Positions 17,529 to 27,653 of a stretch of DNA of 58,943 bases are shown here, piece by piece. Under the pieces are notes generated by a model. It was not told the DNA's origin, made no database searches, and was given only the letters and a program-made list of their open reading frames with translations. Position numbers and translations under genes: made by a program. The stretch lies in contig CALMQM010000093.1 in NCBI GenBank assembly GCA_937871435.1, positions 1 to 58,943 of the forward strand. The letters run 5' to 3'. How positions within the stretch are numbered: position 1 is the first letter of the stretch; every line of letters starts with the position of its first letter. This DNA comes from an uncultured Bacteroidota bacterium (GTDB lineage Bacteria; Bacteroidota; Bacteroidia; AKYH767-A; 2013-40CM-41-45).

Positions 17529-18449
17529 TTAATTTGCACTGACTCCAAATTGTTCCAATTGTTTCTGAACTATTTTCAATCCCTCTAAGAAAGAATGAGG
17601 ATGAAAACTCAACTCCTTCTCCGCTTTTTGAATGATAAAACCTGTGACAGGCGGACGTTTTGCCGGTTGTTTTAATGCTTCGGATGAAATCGGGTTAATG
17701 AAAGTGGAATCCAGACTCCAAAAATCGGCAACAATTTTTACCATGTCCAGGATACACATCAACTCTCTTCCGCTAACGTGAAATATACCTTGTTTCTTGT
17801 TGTAAGCGGCCTGAATGCAGGCATCTGCAAGATCTTCAGCGAGTGTCGGTGAACGGAACTGATCATTAATGACATTAATAGTTTTGCCGGCTTTTAATGC
17901 ATTGATTGTCCAGAGAACCACATTGCTTCGGCTGTTATCGTCTACTACTCCATAAATAATAATTGTTCTCAAAATCGCCCAGGACAATTTACTTTCCTGA
18001 ATCCGTTTCTCAGCTTCATACTTTGTGTATGCATAATAACTTTGAGGATTGGGCTTATCCGTTTCCACATAAGGACCATTGGCTCCGTCAAATACAAAGT
18101 CTGTTGACAAATGAACCAGATGTGTACCGTATTTTTCACACGCTTCAATCAGGTATTCCACAGCTTTCACATTGAGTGTGATGGCTTCATCTTTTCTTTC
18201 TTCACATGCATCTACATTTGTCAATGCGGCAGTATTGATAACCGCGTCAGGCTTATATTTTTCGAAAATCTCTGATACTTGATTCCGATCGCTGATGTCA
18301 AGCGATTCATAAATATATCCGGTTTGCACTTTCATGCGGTTGGCTCCTTTGGATGTAGAAATACAACGGACATCTCCCCGTTGAATTAATGCATAAATTA
18401 TTTTCTGACCCAGGAGACCATTGCTGCCTGTAACGAGAATTGTTTTCAA
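17529..18449 (-). CDS. RmlD-like NAD(P)-dependent sugar-nucleotide reductase (extended SDR)
   Basis: 306 residues. Rossmann motif TGSNGLLGQ (about 7-15), LVHLSTDFVFDG and the active-site YAYTKYEAEK (YxxxK), NVVLW, and QFRSPTLAEDLADA, all matching dTDP-4-dehydrorhamnose reductase relatives. The start is a TTG; the only nearby ATG is out of frame. It is 11 nt downstream of the potassium channel gene in the same direction. No rhamnose genes are nearby, so the substrate is unknown. Confidence 0.85.
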   Translation of the reverse strand: MKTILVTGSNGLLGQKIIYALIQRGDVRCISTSKGANRMKVQTGYIYESLDISDRNQVSEIFEKYKPDAVINTAALTNVDACEERKDEAITLNVKAVEYLIEACEKYGTHLVHLSTDFVFDGANGPYVETDKPNPQSYYAYTKYEAEKRIQESKLSWAILRTIIIYGVVDDNSRSNVVLWTINALKAGKTINVINDQFRSPTLAEDLADACIQAAYNKKQGIFHVSGRELMCILDMVKIVADFWSLDSTFINPISSEALKQPAKRPPVTGFIIQKAEKELSFHPHSFLEGLKIVQKQLEQFGVSAN

Positions 18450-18460
18450 TACATGAAAGC

Positions 18461-19498
18461 TTAAGGATTAATAAGTATTTCTTTAAATCGCATTACTTGT
18501 TCCTGCGTTCCCAAAACGAAAAGTTTAGCGTCCTGCAACATAATGGTATCCGGTGGCGGATTGATGACATATTCTCCATCAGCAGTTTTGAACCCGATAA
18601 TATTGGCTCCTGTTTTATTGCGAATCTCCAGATCACGAATAGACTTATTGCGCATATTGGCAGGAAGTGAGCTGAACAAAATTTCCTCCAAACGAATATT
18701 TATCCTTCCTGTTATGTGGTCTATAAACTCCAATACATCCGGCTTGGTAACGAGCGCAGCCATATGAGTTCCGCCTATTTTATCAGGCATGATAACATTG
18801 TCCGCTCCCGCTCTTTTCAATTTATGCTCTGAGGCATCATCTGAAGCACGGGAAATTATCTTTAGTTTCGGATTGCGGTCTCTCGCTGTCAGTACAACAA
18901 AGACATTGGCCGCATCACTTGGCAAGGCAGTGATCAATGCTTTAGCGGAATCAATACCGGCTTCAACGAGCACTTCATCTTTTGTAGCATCCCCCTCTAT
19001 GAATAGAATATCATCTTCTTCACGCATTCTTGCAACCAGTTCAGGCTTGGCTTCAATTGCTACAAACTTTTCGTTCCCGGAACGAAGCTGTTCACATGCT
19101 TGTCTGCCATTTCTCCCGAAACCACAAACGATAACATGATTTTTTAATTTTTGAATTTCTTTGTTCACGCGATAGTGTCTGAAATAAGTTTGAAATTCTC
19201 CTTCAATAATATAACGGGTAATAACTGAAACAGCATAGGCAAAAGTACCAATACTGAAAATAATCAAAATAGAAGTAAATATTTTTCCTGCATCATCCAG
19301 CTCCTTAACTTCCCTGTATCCAACGGTTGCTACAGTGATTACGGTCATGAACACTGAGTCCAGGACAGAATAGTCTTCAATAAAATAAAATCCCAGAATT
19401 CCCACGACCAGTACCAGCATGACCATGGCAATGGCGTAATACAATTTTTTGAAGTAATGGAAATTGCCCAGAATGTTTTTAAAATTCACTGATTCCAT
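18461..19498 (-). CDS. Potassium channel with RCK (TrkA-N/TrkA-C) domains
   Basis: 345 residues. Two membrane helices (about 18-41 and 73-98) flank a pore loop with selectivity filter TVATVGYRE (55-63). The cytoplasmic RCK domain starts HVIVCGFGRNG (121-131, GxGxxG nucleotide motif), includes FIEGDATKDEVL, and ends in a TrkA-C domain (about 260-340; GANIIGFKTADGEYVINPPPDT). Architecture is that of MthK/KchA-like ligand-gated channels. Confidence 0.92.
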   Translation of the reverse strand: MESVNFKNILGNFHYFKKLYYAIAMVMLVLVVGILGFYFIEDYSVLDSVFMTVITVATVGYREVKELDDAGKIFTSILIIFSIGTFAYAVSVITRYIIEGEFQTYFRHYRVNKEIQKLKNHVIVCGFGRNGRQACEQLRSGNEKFVAIEAKPELVARMREEDDILFIEGDATKDEVLVEAGIDSAKALITALPSDAANVFVVLTARDRNPKLKIISRASDDASEHKLKRAGADNVIMPDKIGGTHMAALVTKPDVLEFIDHITGRINIRLEEILFSSLPANMRNKSIRDLEIRNKTGANIIGFKTADGEYVINPPPDTIMLQDAKLFVLGTQEQVMRFKEILINP

Positions 19499-19678
19499 AG
19501 GACAGTAAATGTAAAACTCTGTATTCAGTCAATGCATTCTGTCTAAAATAATTTCCAACAAAACGCCACAAATAACTTCCTCACTTCAACAGGAAACCAG
19601 CACAGTAGAAAAAATGAAAATGAATTAAAAATCAGAATTTCAGTCTTTTAAAACAAGAGAAAAAACTTCACGTGAAAT

Positions 19679-21880
19679 CTACTTTGAAATGAATAAAGGG
19701 CTTTTCCATATGCCTCTGCCATGTGTCCCGATATATAATTCCTGTGTAGCATGCAAAATATCCATATCACTAACCATTACTCTTGGTAATCCGTAGTTGA
19801 AAGAACGCCAGGCATTCAGGTTATCCATAGTCACAAACACTCCAATGTGCGTACCGGCATACACAACATGAGAAGGTTTGTTGTCAAAAAGAAGCACATT
19901 GACATCGGCATCAGAAGGTAAGGCTGATGAATAATTCTTCCATGGATTTTTTCCTTCACCGCCGCTTTCAGATCGCATCACCTTGTAATCCCATCCTCCC
20001 TTAAATCCCACAAGAACAATGTCAGGATTATCGGGTTGTATCGCCAGACAAGTGATAGCGGAGTAACTGACTCCTTTTAAACCGATAGTGATGTCCGTCC
20101 ATGTTTTTCCTCCATCTGATGATTTATACAAACGATGTTCAGGATCAGGAGACCATGCAGGATTCGCGAATGCGGCATAAATCCGGAGTGAATCAGAGGG
20201 CGCTACCGCAATCGCTATGAGTGTTGCATTCCCATCAATTCCGGGAAATGAAGAAAGCGCCGTCCAGCTTTCACCTTTATCTTTACTTTTAAAAAGTGAA
20301 GAATACCCTGTGTAAAGTACATTTTTTTGTTGAGGATCACGGATAAACGGGCGCAAGTATTGCGCTTTTTCTTTCCTTGAAGCTGCCAGATTTCTTGACC
20401 ATGTGATTCCACCATCTTCCGATCGTGAAGTCAGGTTATTATTGCCATCGTTGGAATATTGACACCGTGGAAAATCCGGATCAATCAATGCTTCCATTCC
20501 GTCACCTCCTCTTACCATATACCAACCTGAAATTGAATCATCAGATGGACGGAATTGTTGAGTGCCACAATCCTGCATTCCGGCTAAAATGCGATATGGC
20601 TTTTGTTGCGAGACAGAAACACTCCAGCATTCAGCGATGTTCAGACCCCGACTAATTTGCCGCCAATTCTCTCCTTCATCTGAACTTGCATACAATCCGC
20701 CATCCGTTGATGCATATAGAGTTTTACCTGTGGGATCGAATGTGAGTTCATGCACATCATCATGCAAACCATCACCGGCATTTTTATAATTCCACAGACC
20801 TTTGTATGAAACAAGTTTGTTCACTCTGTTGCCTGCAGAAAAGAAAACAAGATCCGGATTTCCGGGATGCACAGCGAGAGCGGTTCTCCATTCAGGACTG
20901 GCTGGAACAGAAAGTCTTTTTTTAAAAGTTAAACCTGAATTTTCACTCAGATAAAAATCATTTTGATAGGAGTTCTTCAATACGCACAAGGCATAAACAT
21001 TTTCCGGTTTGGCCGGACAAAATGAAAGTTCAAACCGAAGTACAAGTGAATCGGGAGGTAATCCGCGATTAGGTTGAGTGTCCCAATGCAAACCACAGTC
21101 AGTACTCATGTGAATGGTTCTCCCTGAAGCAAACAAGGCATCCGGATTTCCCGGTACAAATTCCAGATCCTTCAGATACCCATCTGTTACACACAAAACG
21201 GGATACCAATTTTTTCCGGCATCAACAGATCGATAAATAAATCCATCAAACGATTTGGTTTTGCTGATACAGGTATGTATCACAACGAGTAGTACATTGG
21301 GCTTTTTTGGATGGATGAGTATTTTTCTCACAACCTTCAGGCTCGGGTATTTCCAAAATGCTGAATCCGGCTTTCCGTCACAACGATACCAGATTCCGAT
21401 CGGTTCACTCCATGTCTTACCTCCATCTGTGGATTTAACTATTCCACGACTTTGACAAGATTCGCTCCCTGCGGCAGGATCATGCATGCTTAAAATGCAA
21501 TCCGGATCTCCTGTGGTGAGATAACATATCCCGGATTTCTTCGGATGAAATGCTAAAGATGCAATTCCGGTATTTGGCAATTGATCCGTATAAGATGGAA
21601 TCCATTGTGCTCCGTTATTTGAAGATTCCCACAAGCCACCGTATGGTGAACCAACATACATTTTGCCGAGATTGTTTTTCAAAAAACATTTTTGTTTTGG
21701 TTGAAAAAATATACCGCATACTCTCCCTATACCTCTGGCATTTTTCAGAGTGTAATCGAATGGGCGAATGAGAGAAGGAAAACTGTCCGGTCCTAATGCT
21801 TGCCAATTCTGAGCAGATACCGAATGAAATCTGAATAATAAAACGAGCAGAAAACCAAAAGTGTAATGCAGTCTGTTCAT
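19679..21880 (-). CDS. Secreted beta-propeller protein with Asp-box (BNR/sortilin-like) repeats
   Basis: 733 residues with signal peptide (MNRLHYTFGFLLVLLFRFHSVSA). Many Asp-box motifs (S-x-D-x-G-x-T-W) are seen: STDGGKTW, RSVDAGKNW, SEDGGITW, SKDKGESW, SSDGGKTW. These are interspersed with DPxxPxxxxxG strands, the layout of a ten-bladed VPS10/sortilin-type propeller or YCF48-like protein. There is no sialidase Arg triad visible and no T9SS sorting domain at the C-terminus, which ends in the last blade (GTHGRGIWKSPL). Function unknown; probably exported by Sec to the periplasm or surface. Confidence 0.8.
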   Translation of the reverse strand: MNRLHYTFGFLLVLLFRFHSVSAQNWQALGPDSFPSLIRPFDYTLKNARGIGRVCGIFFQPKQKCFLKNNLGKMYVGSPYGGLWESSNNGAQWIPSYTDQLPNTGIASLAFHPKKSGICYLTTGDPDCILSMHDPAAGSESCQSRGIVKSTDGGKTWSEPIGIWYRCDGKPDSAFWKYPSLKVVRKILIHPKKPNVLLVVIHTCISKTKSFDGFIYRSVDAGKNWYPVLCVTDGYLKDLEFVPGNPDALFASGRTIHMSTDCGLHWDTQPNRGLPPDSLVLRFELSFCPAKPENVYALCVLKNSYQNDFYLSENSGLTFKKRLSVPASPEWRTALAVHPGNPDLVFFSAGNRVNKLVSYKGLWNYKNAGDGLHDDVHELTFDPTGKTLYASTDGGLYASSDEGENWRQISRGLNIAECWSVSVSQQKPYRILAGMQDCGTQQFRPSDDSISGWYMVRGGDGMEALIDPDFPRCQYSNDGNNNLTSRSEDGGITWSRNLAASRKEKAQYLRPFIRDPQQKNVLYTGYSSLFKSKDKGESWTALSSFPGIDGNATLIAIAVAPSDSLRIYAAFANPAWSPDPEHRLYKSSDGGKTWTDITIGLKGVSYSAITCLAIQPDNPDIVLVGFKGGWDYKVMRSESGGEGKNPWKNYSSALPSDADVNVLLFDNKPSHVVYAGTHIGVFVTMDNLNAWRSFNYGLPRVMVSDMDILHATQELYIGTHGRGIWKSPLFISK

Positions 21881-21974
21881 GGAAAAAGCAGAACGAAGTT
21901 CATGAAAAAATCTGTTTGCTTTTCATCTGAAACGCATGAATTCCGTACAAATCCAAAACAAATTTCTGAGGGAA

Positions 21975-22202
21975 TTATAAATCCCACACTGAAGTCCTTC
22001 TGTTCCGAATGTATGATTTCATCTTTATCCAAAAAGCGAGGATCATGTAAATTATTAACGGAGATCCTACTGTTAGAAATGATGCATAAATAAAAAACAA
22101 GCGAATGACGGAAGTGCGCATATGCATTTTATCTCCAAGATAAGAGCATACACCAAATGCTTGTTTCTCAAAATAATCTCTGATGGAAGAAACGAGTTTC
22201 AT
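21975..22202 (-). CDS. PspC-domain small membrane protein
   Basis: 75 residues: MKLVSSIRDYFEKQAFGVCSYLGDKMHMRTSVIR, then one long membrane helix (LFFIYASFLTVGSPLIIYMILAFW) and a basic tail. GVCSYLGDKM-x-x-RTSVIR-x-FFIY matches the PspC domain. The start ATG overlaps the stop of the DUF2851 gene (ATGA), so the two are translationally coupled. A longer in-frame version extends into that gene and is rejected. Confidence 0.85.
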   Translation of the reverse strand: MKLVSSIRDYFEKQAFGVCSYLGDKMHMRTSVIRLFFIYASFLTVGSPLIIYMILAFWIKMKSYIRNRRTSVWDL

Positions 22203-23476
22203 GGGAGTGAGTTGATAAGCTGGTTTCCTATGGCACAAGATAAGCATTTTTTTTCTGCACAATGATGTATTTTTAACTGAATGAGTGCCTGGCTTTGAAA
22301 TGCAGATCGAGACATAATTCCGGCTTCTTTCCAATTTCGTATAAGGTTGTTGTCTTCTGAAGGAATTGATTCCAATAAATCAAGAGCTTTCTTTTTATGT
22401 TGTTCTGAGCCTTGTTCCGTTCCCCAGGCGAACAAAAAAGGAACAACTGTATTGATCAAAATATTTTCAACTGAAGATTTTCCCATGGATTTCATCATAG
22501 CCTCTGAGGGTTTATCAAAGACATAATGATTCATCCAATAATCTGAAGGAGTTAATTTAAATATTTCTAATCCGTCTGAGAGCGAATTTATATGTAGAAT
22601 TTGGGAGAAAAGATTTTCCTGAGTTGTAATCAATCCGGCGAATTGTGCAATCCTGATTGTGGGAAAATTAGAAGGTCTAAGACGAAGAAATTTCCATGCA
22701 GACGAACTGATTGGCTTCAAATTGTAAATTCGACTGAGATGACTGAATTCTGTTGACAGAGAAATCGGATATGCATCATGAAATCGCTGTGCGAGCAATC
22801 CGGCTTGTCCGAACAATAATGCCTCCACTTCCAGCAAGCGTGATCTGTGTTTCAATAATAAATTTAAAGGGAGCGATCTTGATAACAATTCAAATGGAAG
22901 GGCATTTACCTGGAATCCGAAATTTTTAGCAAGATGCTGGTAAAATGTTTCTTCCCAGTTATTTCTACTCCAGTCGAGAAATTGACGAATGCTTCGCGTT
23001 TTTTCTTCCAGTCTTTCGACGGCAATTCTGTCCAACCAACCGTCCACAGTTATTGAATCCAGTTCCTTTAAGCGATGTGCACAAGGCACCCAGCCACGTG
23101 TTCCAAGCAATTGCAGATAATTCATCCATAAGTGATCAGGGAATTTATTTTTCAATTCTATCGTAGGAACAGAACTCCCATCCTTTCTCAGAGTTGCGAC
23201 ATCTCTTTCAAACACTACATGCAAAATGCAATTGTCATATGCAGCATCAAAATGATGACCATGTTTTTGCCAGTCAGAGGCGTGAAGATGAATTTCCACA
23301 TTTCCCGCCCACAATGTTCCGTCAATTCGAAGCTGCGCATTAAAAAAATCCGGTCCTGCATCGGTATTTAATTTGCCCGGGCGAATTATTTCGACAATGC
23401 TTCCTTCAGAGGTGGCCAAATGCCGTGCGTCAAACAAGCGGTATTGCCAGAGGTAATGGAGAAAAGCTTCATTCAT
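22199..23476 (-). CDS. DUF2851 family protein
   Basis: 425 residues. The N-terminus has the diagnostic DUF2851 pattern: FLHYLWQYRLFD, IRPGKLNTDAGPDFFNAQL, and WAGNVEIHLHASDWQKHGH-H, which contains acidic and histidine residues in nuclease-like spacing. The C-terminus has HHCAEKKCLSCAIGNQL with clustered cysteines. The family is widespread in Bacteroidota and has no established function. It is coupled to the PspC gene downstream. Confidence 0.88.
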   Translation of the reverse strand: MNEAFLHYLWQYRLFDARHLATSEGSIVEIIRPGKLNTDAGPDFFNAQLRIDGTLWAGNVEIHLHASDWQKHGHHFDAAYDNCILHVVFERDVATLRKDGSSVPTIELKNKFPDHLWMNYLQLLGTRGWVPCAHRLKELDSITVDGWLDRIAVERLEEKTRSIRQFLDWSRNNWEETFYQHLAKNFGFQVNALPFELLSRSLPLNLLLKHRSRLLEVEALLFGQAGLLAQRFHDAYPISLSTEFSHLSRIYNLKPISSSAWKFLRLRPSNFPTIRIAQFAGLITTQENLFSQILHINSLSDGLEIFKLTPSDYWMNHYVFDKPSEAMMKSMGKSSVENILINTVVPFLFAWGTEQGSEQHKKKALDLLESIPSEDNNLIRNWKEAGIMSRSAFQSQALIQLKIHHCAEKKCLSCAIGNQLINSLP

Positions 23477-23601
23477 CGGATTAAATTTCCGCTCAAAATA
23501 AATGCAGAAAAAAAAATATCCGGTTTACTAAAAGAGAATTCTTTTAAATAAAAATTACAACTATGAGGTTTCTTAAAAGCAATAACTCATTGATAAAAAT
23601 A

Positions 23602-24435
23602 TCAGACAATTTCGTGTCTTTCAAGAAGCATGGCCATTTCTTCAGCTGTTCGTTTTGCTTCTTTTCGTGCAGCTTCAGCAAAATCTTCTCCGGCTGATGC
23701 ATAAATGATTTGTCGTGAAGAATTCACCAACAAACCGCATTGCTTATTTAATCCGGCATGAGCCACTTCCTCAAGACTTCCCCCCTGTGCTCCTACTCCC
23801 GGAACCAGCAGAAAGTGATCTGGAACTATGGAACGGACAGTATTAAGTAATTCCGGATGTGTTGCACCGATCACATACATCATTTGACCGGCGTCAGCCC
23901 ATTTTTGTGAAGTTCGTAAAACATGTTCATACAATTTCTCTTCTTTGCCTGAAACAGGAGAACACATCTCATTTAATTGAAAATCCATTGATCCTGCATT
24001 GCTTGTAAGTGCGAGGAGAATCACCCATTTGCCCTGACGTAAAAATGGGCTCACCGAATCTTTTCCCATGTACGGCGCCACTGTCACAGAATCAAAATGA
24101 TAATAATCGTAAAATGTGCGGGCATACATTTCTGAAGTATTCCCAATATCACCACGTTTCGCATCAGCAATCGTGAAAACAGATTCAGGTATGCAACGCA
24201 TTGTCTTTTCCAGACTGGTTAAGCCTGCCGGTCCCTGAGATTCATAGAAAGCCAGATTGGGTTTAAATGCAACACAAAACTCTTTTGTGGCCTCAATAAT
24301 CTGCCTGTTAAATTCAAACACAGGATCATCCTGCTTCAACAGGTGTTTTGGAATCCTGGTTATGTCTGTGTCAAGTCCGATGCAGAGAAAAGACTTTTTG
24401 ACACAAATTTGACTGAATAATTCTTCTCTGGTCAT
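23602..24435 (-). CDS. pyrF: Orotidine-5'-phosphate decarboxylase
   Basis: 277 residues, the longer class 2 form (PyrF type 2). FLCIGLDTD near the N-terminus, the catalytic lysine motif [38 protein letters not shown] and [12 protein letters not shown] (phosphate loop) are all present. It makes UMP in de novo pyrimidine synthesis. Monocistronic and divergent from the permease gene. Confidence 0.95.
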   Translation of the reverse strand: MTREELFSQICVKKSFLCIGLDTDITRIPKHLLKQDDPVFEFNRQIIEATKEFCVAFKPNLAFYESQGPAGLTSLEKTMRCIPESVFTIADAKRGDIGNTSEMYARTFYDYYHFDSVTVAPYMGKDSVSPFLRQGKWVILLALTSNAGSMDFQLNEMCSPVSGKEEKLYEHVLRTSQKWADAGQMMYVIGATHPELLNTVRSIVPDHFLLVPGVGAQGGSLEEVAHAGLNKQCGLLVNSSRQIIYASAGEDFAEAARKEAKRTAEEMAMLLERHEIV

Positions 24436-24597
24436 GATGGGTGTGAAGATACATTTTCCATCCCTTCCCTCCGCATTGGAGACGAATAGTCAATGCAATG
24501 ATCACAAATGGAAGTGGATAAATTCAATCAACTGATTGACAAAGCTGTTGCGGAATCAAACACCAGTAAATATCTTACTAACCAGAAATTACGCGCT

Positions 24598-25968
24598 ATG
24601 TCTTCAGAGAAAAAAAGTTTATCCCTTTTTGATTCTACTGCCATTATCATCGGCTCGATGATAGGATCCGGAATTTTCATTGTCTCCGCTGAAATTGCAC
24701 GACAGGTGCAAACTCCCGGGATGTTATTGCTGGCATGGATAGTCACTGCTGTCATTACCATTTTCGGAGCATTAAGTTATGGAGAACTAGCCGCCGCAAT
24801 GCCAAAGGCAGGAGGACAATACATTTATTTAAAGGAAGCGTATGGACCGATGTATGGCTTTTTGTACGGATGGACTTTATTCTCAGTGATTCAAACAGGA
24901 ACGATAGCAGCAGTAGGTGTAGCATTTGCGAAATTCACAGGAGTTTTCTTTCCGGTGATATCCGGAGATAATTACATTTTTCATCTTGCCTCATTTCATA
25001 TCAGCACACAACAGTTGCTGGCGATCGGAATTATCATTGCGTTGACATTGTATAATTACAACGATGTAAAAACAGGTGCGATTCTTCAAAATATTTTTAC
25101 CGTATCTAAAGTCATCGCCTTGCTTCTGCTGGTGATTCTGGGAATTTACTTTGGTGCAAAAGGAGCGGGCAACTGGAGCAATTTCAGTCCTGCTTTTCCT
25201 GATGTGATTACTCTGACGACAATTGGAATTTTCGGAGCAGCGATGACCGGTTCTCTCTTTTCCGCCGACGCCTGGAATAATATCACCTACACTGCAGGTG
25301 AAGTGCATAATCCTCAACGCAATTTACCATTGTCACTATTTATTGGAACAGGTACGGTAATGATCCTTTATCTCTTGGCCAACTTTGCATATATCTATGT
25401 ATTGCCGATTGATAAAATCCAGCATGCAGAAAATGACCGGGTAGCCACATTGCTTATGGAAACGGTACTGGGTAGTAATGGAAAATTTTTTATGGCTTTA
25501 ATGATCATGATTTCCACATTTGGATGTTTGAATGGCCTCATCCTTACAGCAGCCCGGGTTTATTATGCGATGGCTAAAGATGGTTTATTTCTGCCGAAAG
25601 CTGCAAAGCTGAATAAGAATAATGTTCCGGCAAATTCACTTACGATGCAATGTATCTGGTCCTGCTTGTTGTGCTTCTCCGGTACTTATGGTGATCTTCT
25701 CAATTACATCATGTTTGCAGTGATGTTATTTTATGTACTAACTATTACAGGCTTGTTCATTTTACGAAAAAAGAAACCGAACATGGAAAGACCGTACAAA
25801 GCATTTGGTTATCCTGTCATCCCGTTCATTTATATTTTGATGGCAGCATTGGTTGCCTTGAACATGCTGATTTATCAGACCTCTTCAAGCTTGTACGGAC
25901 TGATAATTATACTGATCGGGATACCAATCTATTTCATCTTTAAAACGAAAAAAGTTCAAGAGTCTTAG
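24598..25968 (+). CDS. APC-family amino acid permease
   Basis: 456 residues from the chosen ATG. Twelve or so membrane helices; helix 1 has SLFDSTAIIIGSMIGSGIF with the unwound GSGIF substrate motif, then LSYGELAAAMPKAGGQYIYLKEAYG, typical of the APC superfamily (LAT/AGT-like). ITYTAGEVHNPQRNLP in the helix 6-7 region fits too. An in-frame ATG at 24508 would add 30 hydrophilic residues not usual for the family. Substrate not predictable. Confidence 0.88.
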   Translation: MSSEKKSLSLFDSTAIIIGSMIGSGIFIVSAEIARQVQTPGMLLLAWIVTAVITIFGALSYGELAAAMPKAGGQYIYLKEAYGPMYGFLYGWTLFSVIQTGTIAAVGVAFAKFTGVFFPVISGDNYIFHLASFHISTQQLLAIGIIIALTLYNYNDVKTGAILQNIFTVSKVIALLLLVILGIYFGAKGAGNWSNFSPAFPDVITLTTIGIFGAAMTGSLFSADAWNNITYTAGEVHNPQRNLPLSLFIGTGTVMILYLLANFAYIYVLPIDKIQHAENDRVATLLMETVLGSNGKFFMALMIMISTFGCLNGLILTAARVYYAMAKDGLFLPKAAKLNKNNVPANSLTMQCIWSCLLCFSGTYGDLLNYIMFAVMLFYVLTITGLFILRKKKPNMERPYKAFGYPVIPFIYILMAALVALNMLIYQTSSSLYGLIIILIGIPIYFIFKTKKVQES

Positions 25969-26100
25969 AACATGGTATTCATTCTTTTGCATTCAAAAGA
26001 TTTCCGGATAAAACAAAGTTGTTTTGAATTGCAGACAACAGATCAGGTAAATAAATGATAAACGGATATTCAGAAAACGAATGTAGTTCAAACATATAGT

Positions 26101-26128
26101 CAAAAAAAAAGCCTCCAGAAGGAGGCTT
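26101..26128 (-). terminator. gldJ terminator
   Basis: 8-bp stem AAGCCTCC (26109-26116 with 26121-26128), 4-nt loop, followed on the minus strand by a run of nine T (26102-26110). Confidence 0.9.
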
Positions 26129-26146
26129 AAAATTTTCTTATGGTAA

Positions 26147-27583
26147 TTATTTCGTTTTAGGTTTAGCTCCTAATCCGACCGGACTACCAACGCGGGTCAT
26201 AGCGCAACGGAAACCGATATCATTTGTTCTTTGTTGCTCATCAGTGAATCTGCGGGCACCAGGAGACAACCAATATGCGCGATCTTTCCAGGATCCACCT
26301 TTGTAAACTCTGGCTTTATCGTTGATCAGAGAAGTGATACCAAAATCATATTTGATTTCAGGTTCATCAGAATCAAGGAAGTTGATGTTGTCAGCTTTAG
26401 TATAATTTCTACGCTCTGTATCTTCATCCGTATTTTTCATTGGTACACGACCAAGACTGTCTTTCTCCATGATTGCACCTTCTTCGTCACGTTGTTGTGT
26501 TTGAAACACGTTACCACGATATGGATTGAAGTCTGATTTATCTTCAGGAGAAAGAGGGCGGTAAACATCCATTACCCACTCGTTCACGTTACCAGCCATG
26601 TTATAGAGACCAAAATCATTCGGCCAGTAAGAATGTACCGGTGCCGGGATATCCGCATTATCATTAAGGAATCCGGCAGTACCCATGTTGTCACCACGAC
26701 CACGTTTGAAGTTGGCCATCATCTGACCTTTGTATTTTTCTTCTTTATTACGAACAATATGTCCGTTCCATGGATATTGACGACGATCTGTTACACGCTC
26801 ATAAATAGTATTTCCGATTTGTGAAAGAGCGGCATATTCCCATTCAGCTTCGGTGGGCAGGCGATATCGTGGAAGAAGAATTCCATCTTCCATACGAACT
26901 TTACGTGTACCATTGGCACCGGAACTTGGGTTAAGGTCAATGAGGTCACTCTTTACAAGTCCTTCGTACTGACCAGCCAGGTAGGCATCAGTATTGAAGT
27001 TATCTTCGTTGATCTGGTTCGGATTGATGCGGAGAATACCTTCACGAATAAGGATTTGTTCGTTTACACGATCCGTTCTCCAGGCACAAAAGTCATTTGC
27101 TTGCAGCCAGTTAACTCCTACAACAGGATATTGCTGATACGAAGGGTGACGGAAATACAACTCAACCAATGGTTCGTTGTAAGCCAATTTATCACGCCAT
27201 ACAAGAGTATCCGGCAAGGCTCTTTTGTAAACCTCGGGGTAGTCGGCACCAAATACACGGGTGATCCAATACAAATACTCAAGGTAATGGACATTTGCTA
27301 CTTCAGTTTCATCCATGTAAAATGAACTCACAGTAGCACGGCGGGGAATATTATTCCAGTCCATGGTAATATCCTGCTCGGTACGACCCATTGTAAATGT
27401 TCCACCTTCAACGAGAACAAGACCTGGTCCGGTCTCTTGCTCATCGTAAGGAACGACTTCGAATCCGCCGTTCTTAGGATCATTATAATTCCAACCGGTT
27501 ACGGCAGATTTTTCTTTCCCGCAGGAAGAAAAAAGTAATGCAACAGCAACCAGGCTGAAGCTATTCCAAATGATTTTTTTCAT
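26147..27583 (-). CDS. gldJ: T9SS / gliding motility lipoprotein GldJ
   Basis: 478 residues. Lipoprotein signal with lipobox ending LLFSSC (Cys21). GWNYNDPKNGGF follows and then a formylglycine-generating-enzyme (FGE-sulfatase) type domain: PGLVLVEGGTFTMG, FYMDETEVAN, VGVNWLQANDFCAWR, YRLPTEAEWEYAA, and later GNVNEWVMDVYRP, YKGGSWKDRAYW, DIGFRCA. The GWNYND stretch and the position beside porU/porV identify GldJ rather than GldK. GldJ forms part of the periplasmic ring under the T9SS translocon. Transcribed away from porU; a strong terminator follows. Confidence 0.88.
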   Translation of the reverse strand: MKKIIWNSFSLVAVALLFSSCGKEKSAVTGWNYNDPKNGGFEVVPYDEQETGPGLVLVEGGTFTMGRTEQDITMDWNNIPRRATVSSFYMDETEVANVHYLEYLYWITRVFGADYPEVYKRALPDTLVWRDKLAYNEPLVELYFRHPSYQQYPVVGVNWLQANDFCAWRTDRVNEQILIREGILRINPNQINEDNFNTDAYLAGQYEGLVKSDLIDLNPSSGANGTRKVRMEDGILLPRYRLPTEAEWEYAALSQIGNTIYERVTDRRQYPWNGHIVRNKEEKYKGQMMANFKRGRGDNMGTAGFLNDNADIPAPVHSYWPNDFGLYNMAGNVNEWVMDVYRPLSPEDKSDFNPYRGNVFQTQQRDEEGAIMEKDSLGRVPMKNTDEDTERRNYTKADNINFLDSDEPEIKYDFGITSLINDKARVYKGGSWKDRAYWLSPGARRFTDEQQRTNDIGFRCAMTRVGSPVGLGAKPKTK

Positions 27584-27622
27584 TTTGGTGATTGGTTGTT
27601 GTTTAGGGATCTAAACGATTGC

Positions 27623-27653
27623 CAAATGTATTTATTTTATTTGAAATTACTAA
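27623..27653 (-). promoter_or_regulatory. Probable gldJ promoter
   Basis: Minus strand TTAG (27650-27653; one mismatch to TTTG), 19 nt, TACATTTG (27623-27630; exact -7 element), about 40 nt before the gldJ ATG. The -33 part overlaps the porP/sprF stop codon. Confidence 0.6.

Noticed and set aside
26147-27583. Call of GldK rather than GldJ
   Set aside because: The GWNYND-PKNGGF segment after the lipobox and the position next to porU/porV fit GldJ; no GldLMN genes follow as they would after GldK.
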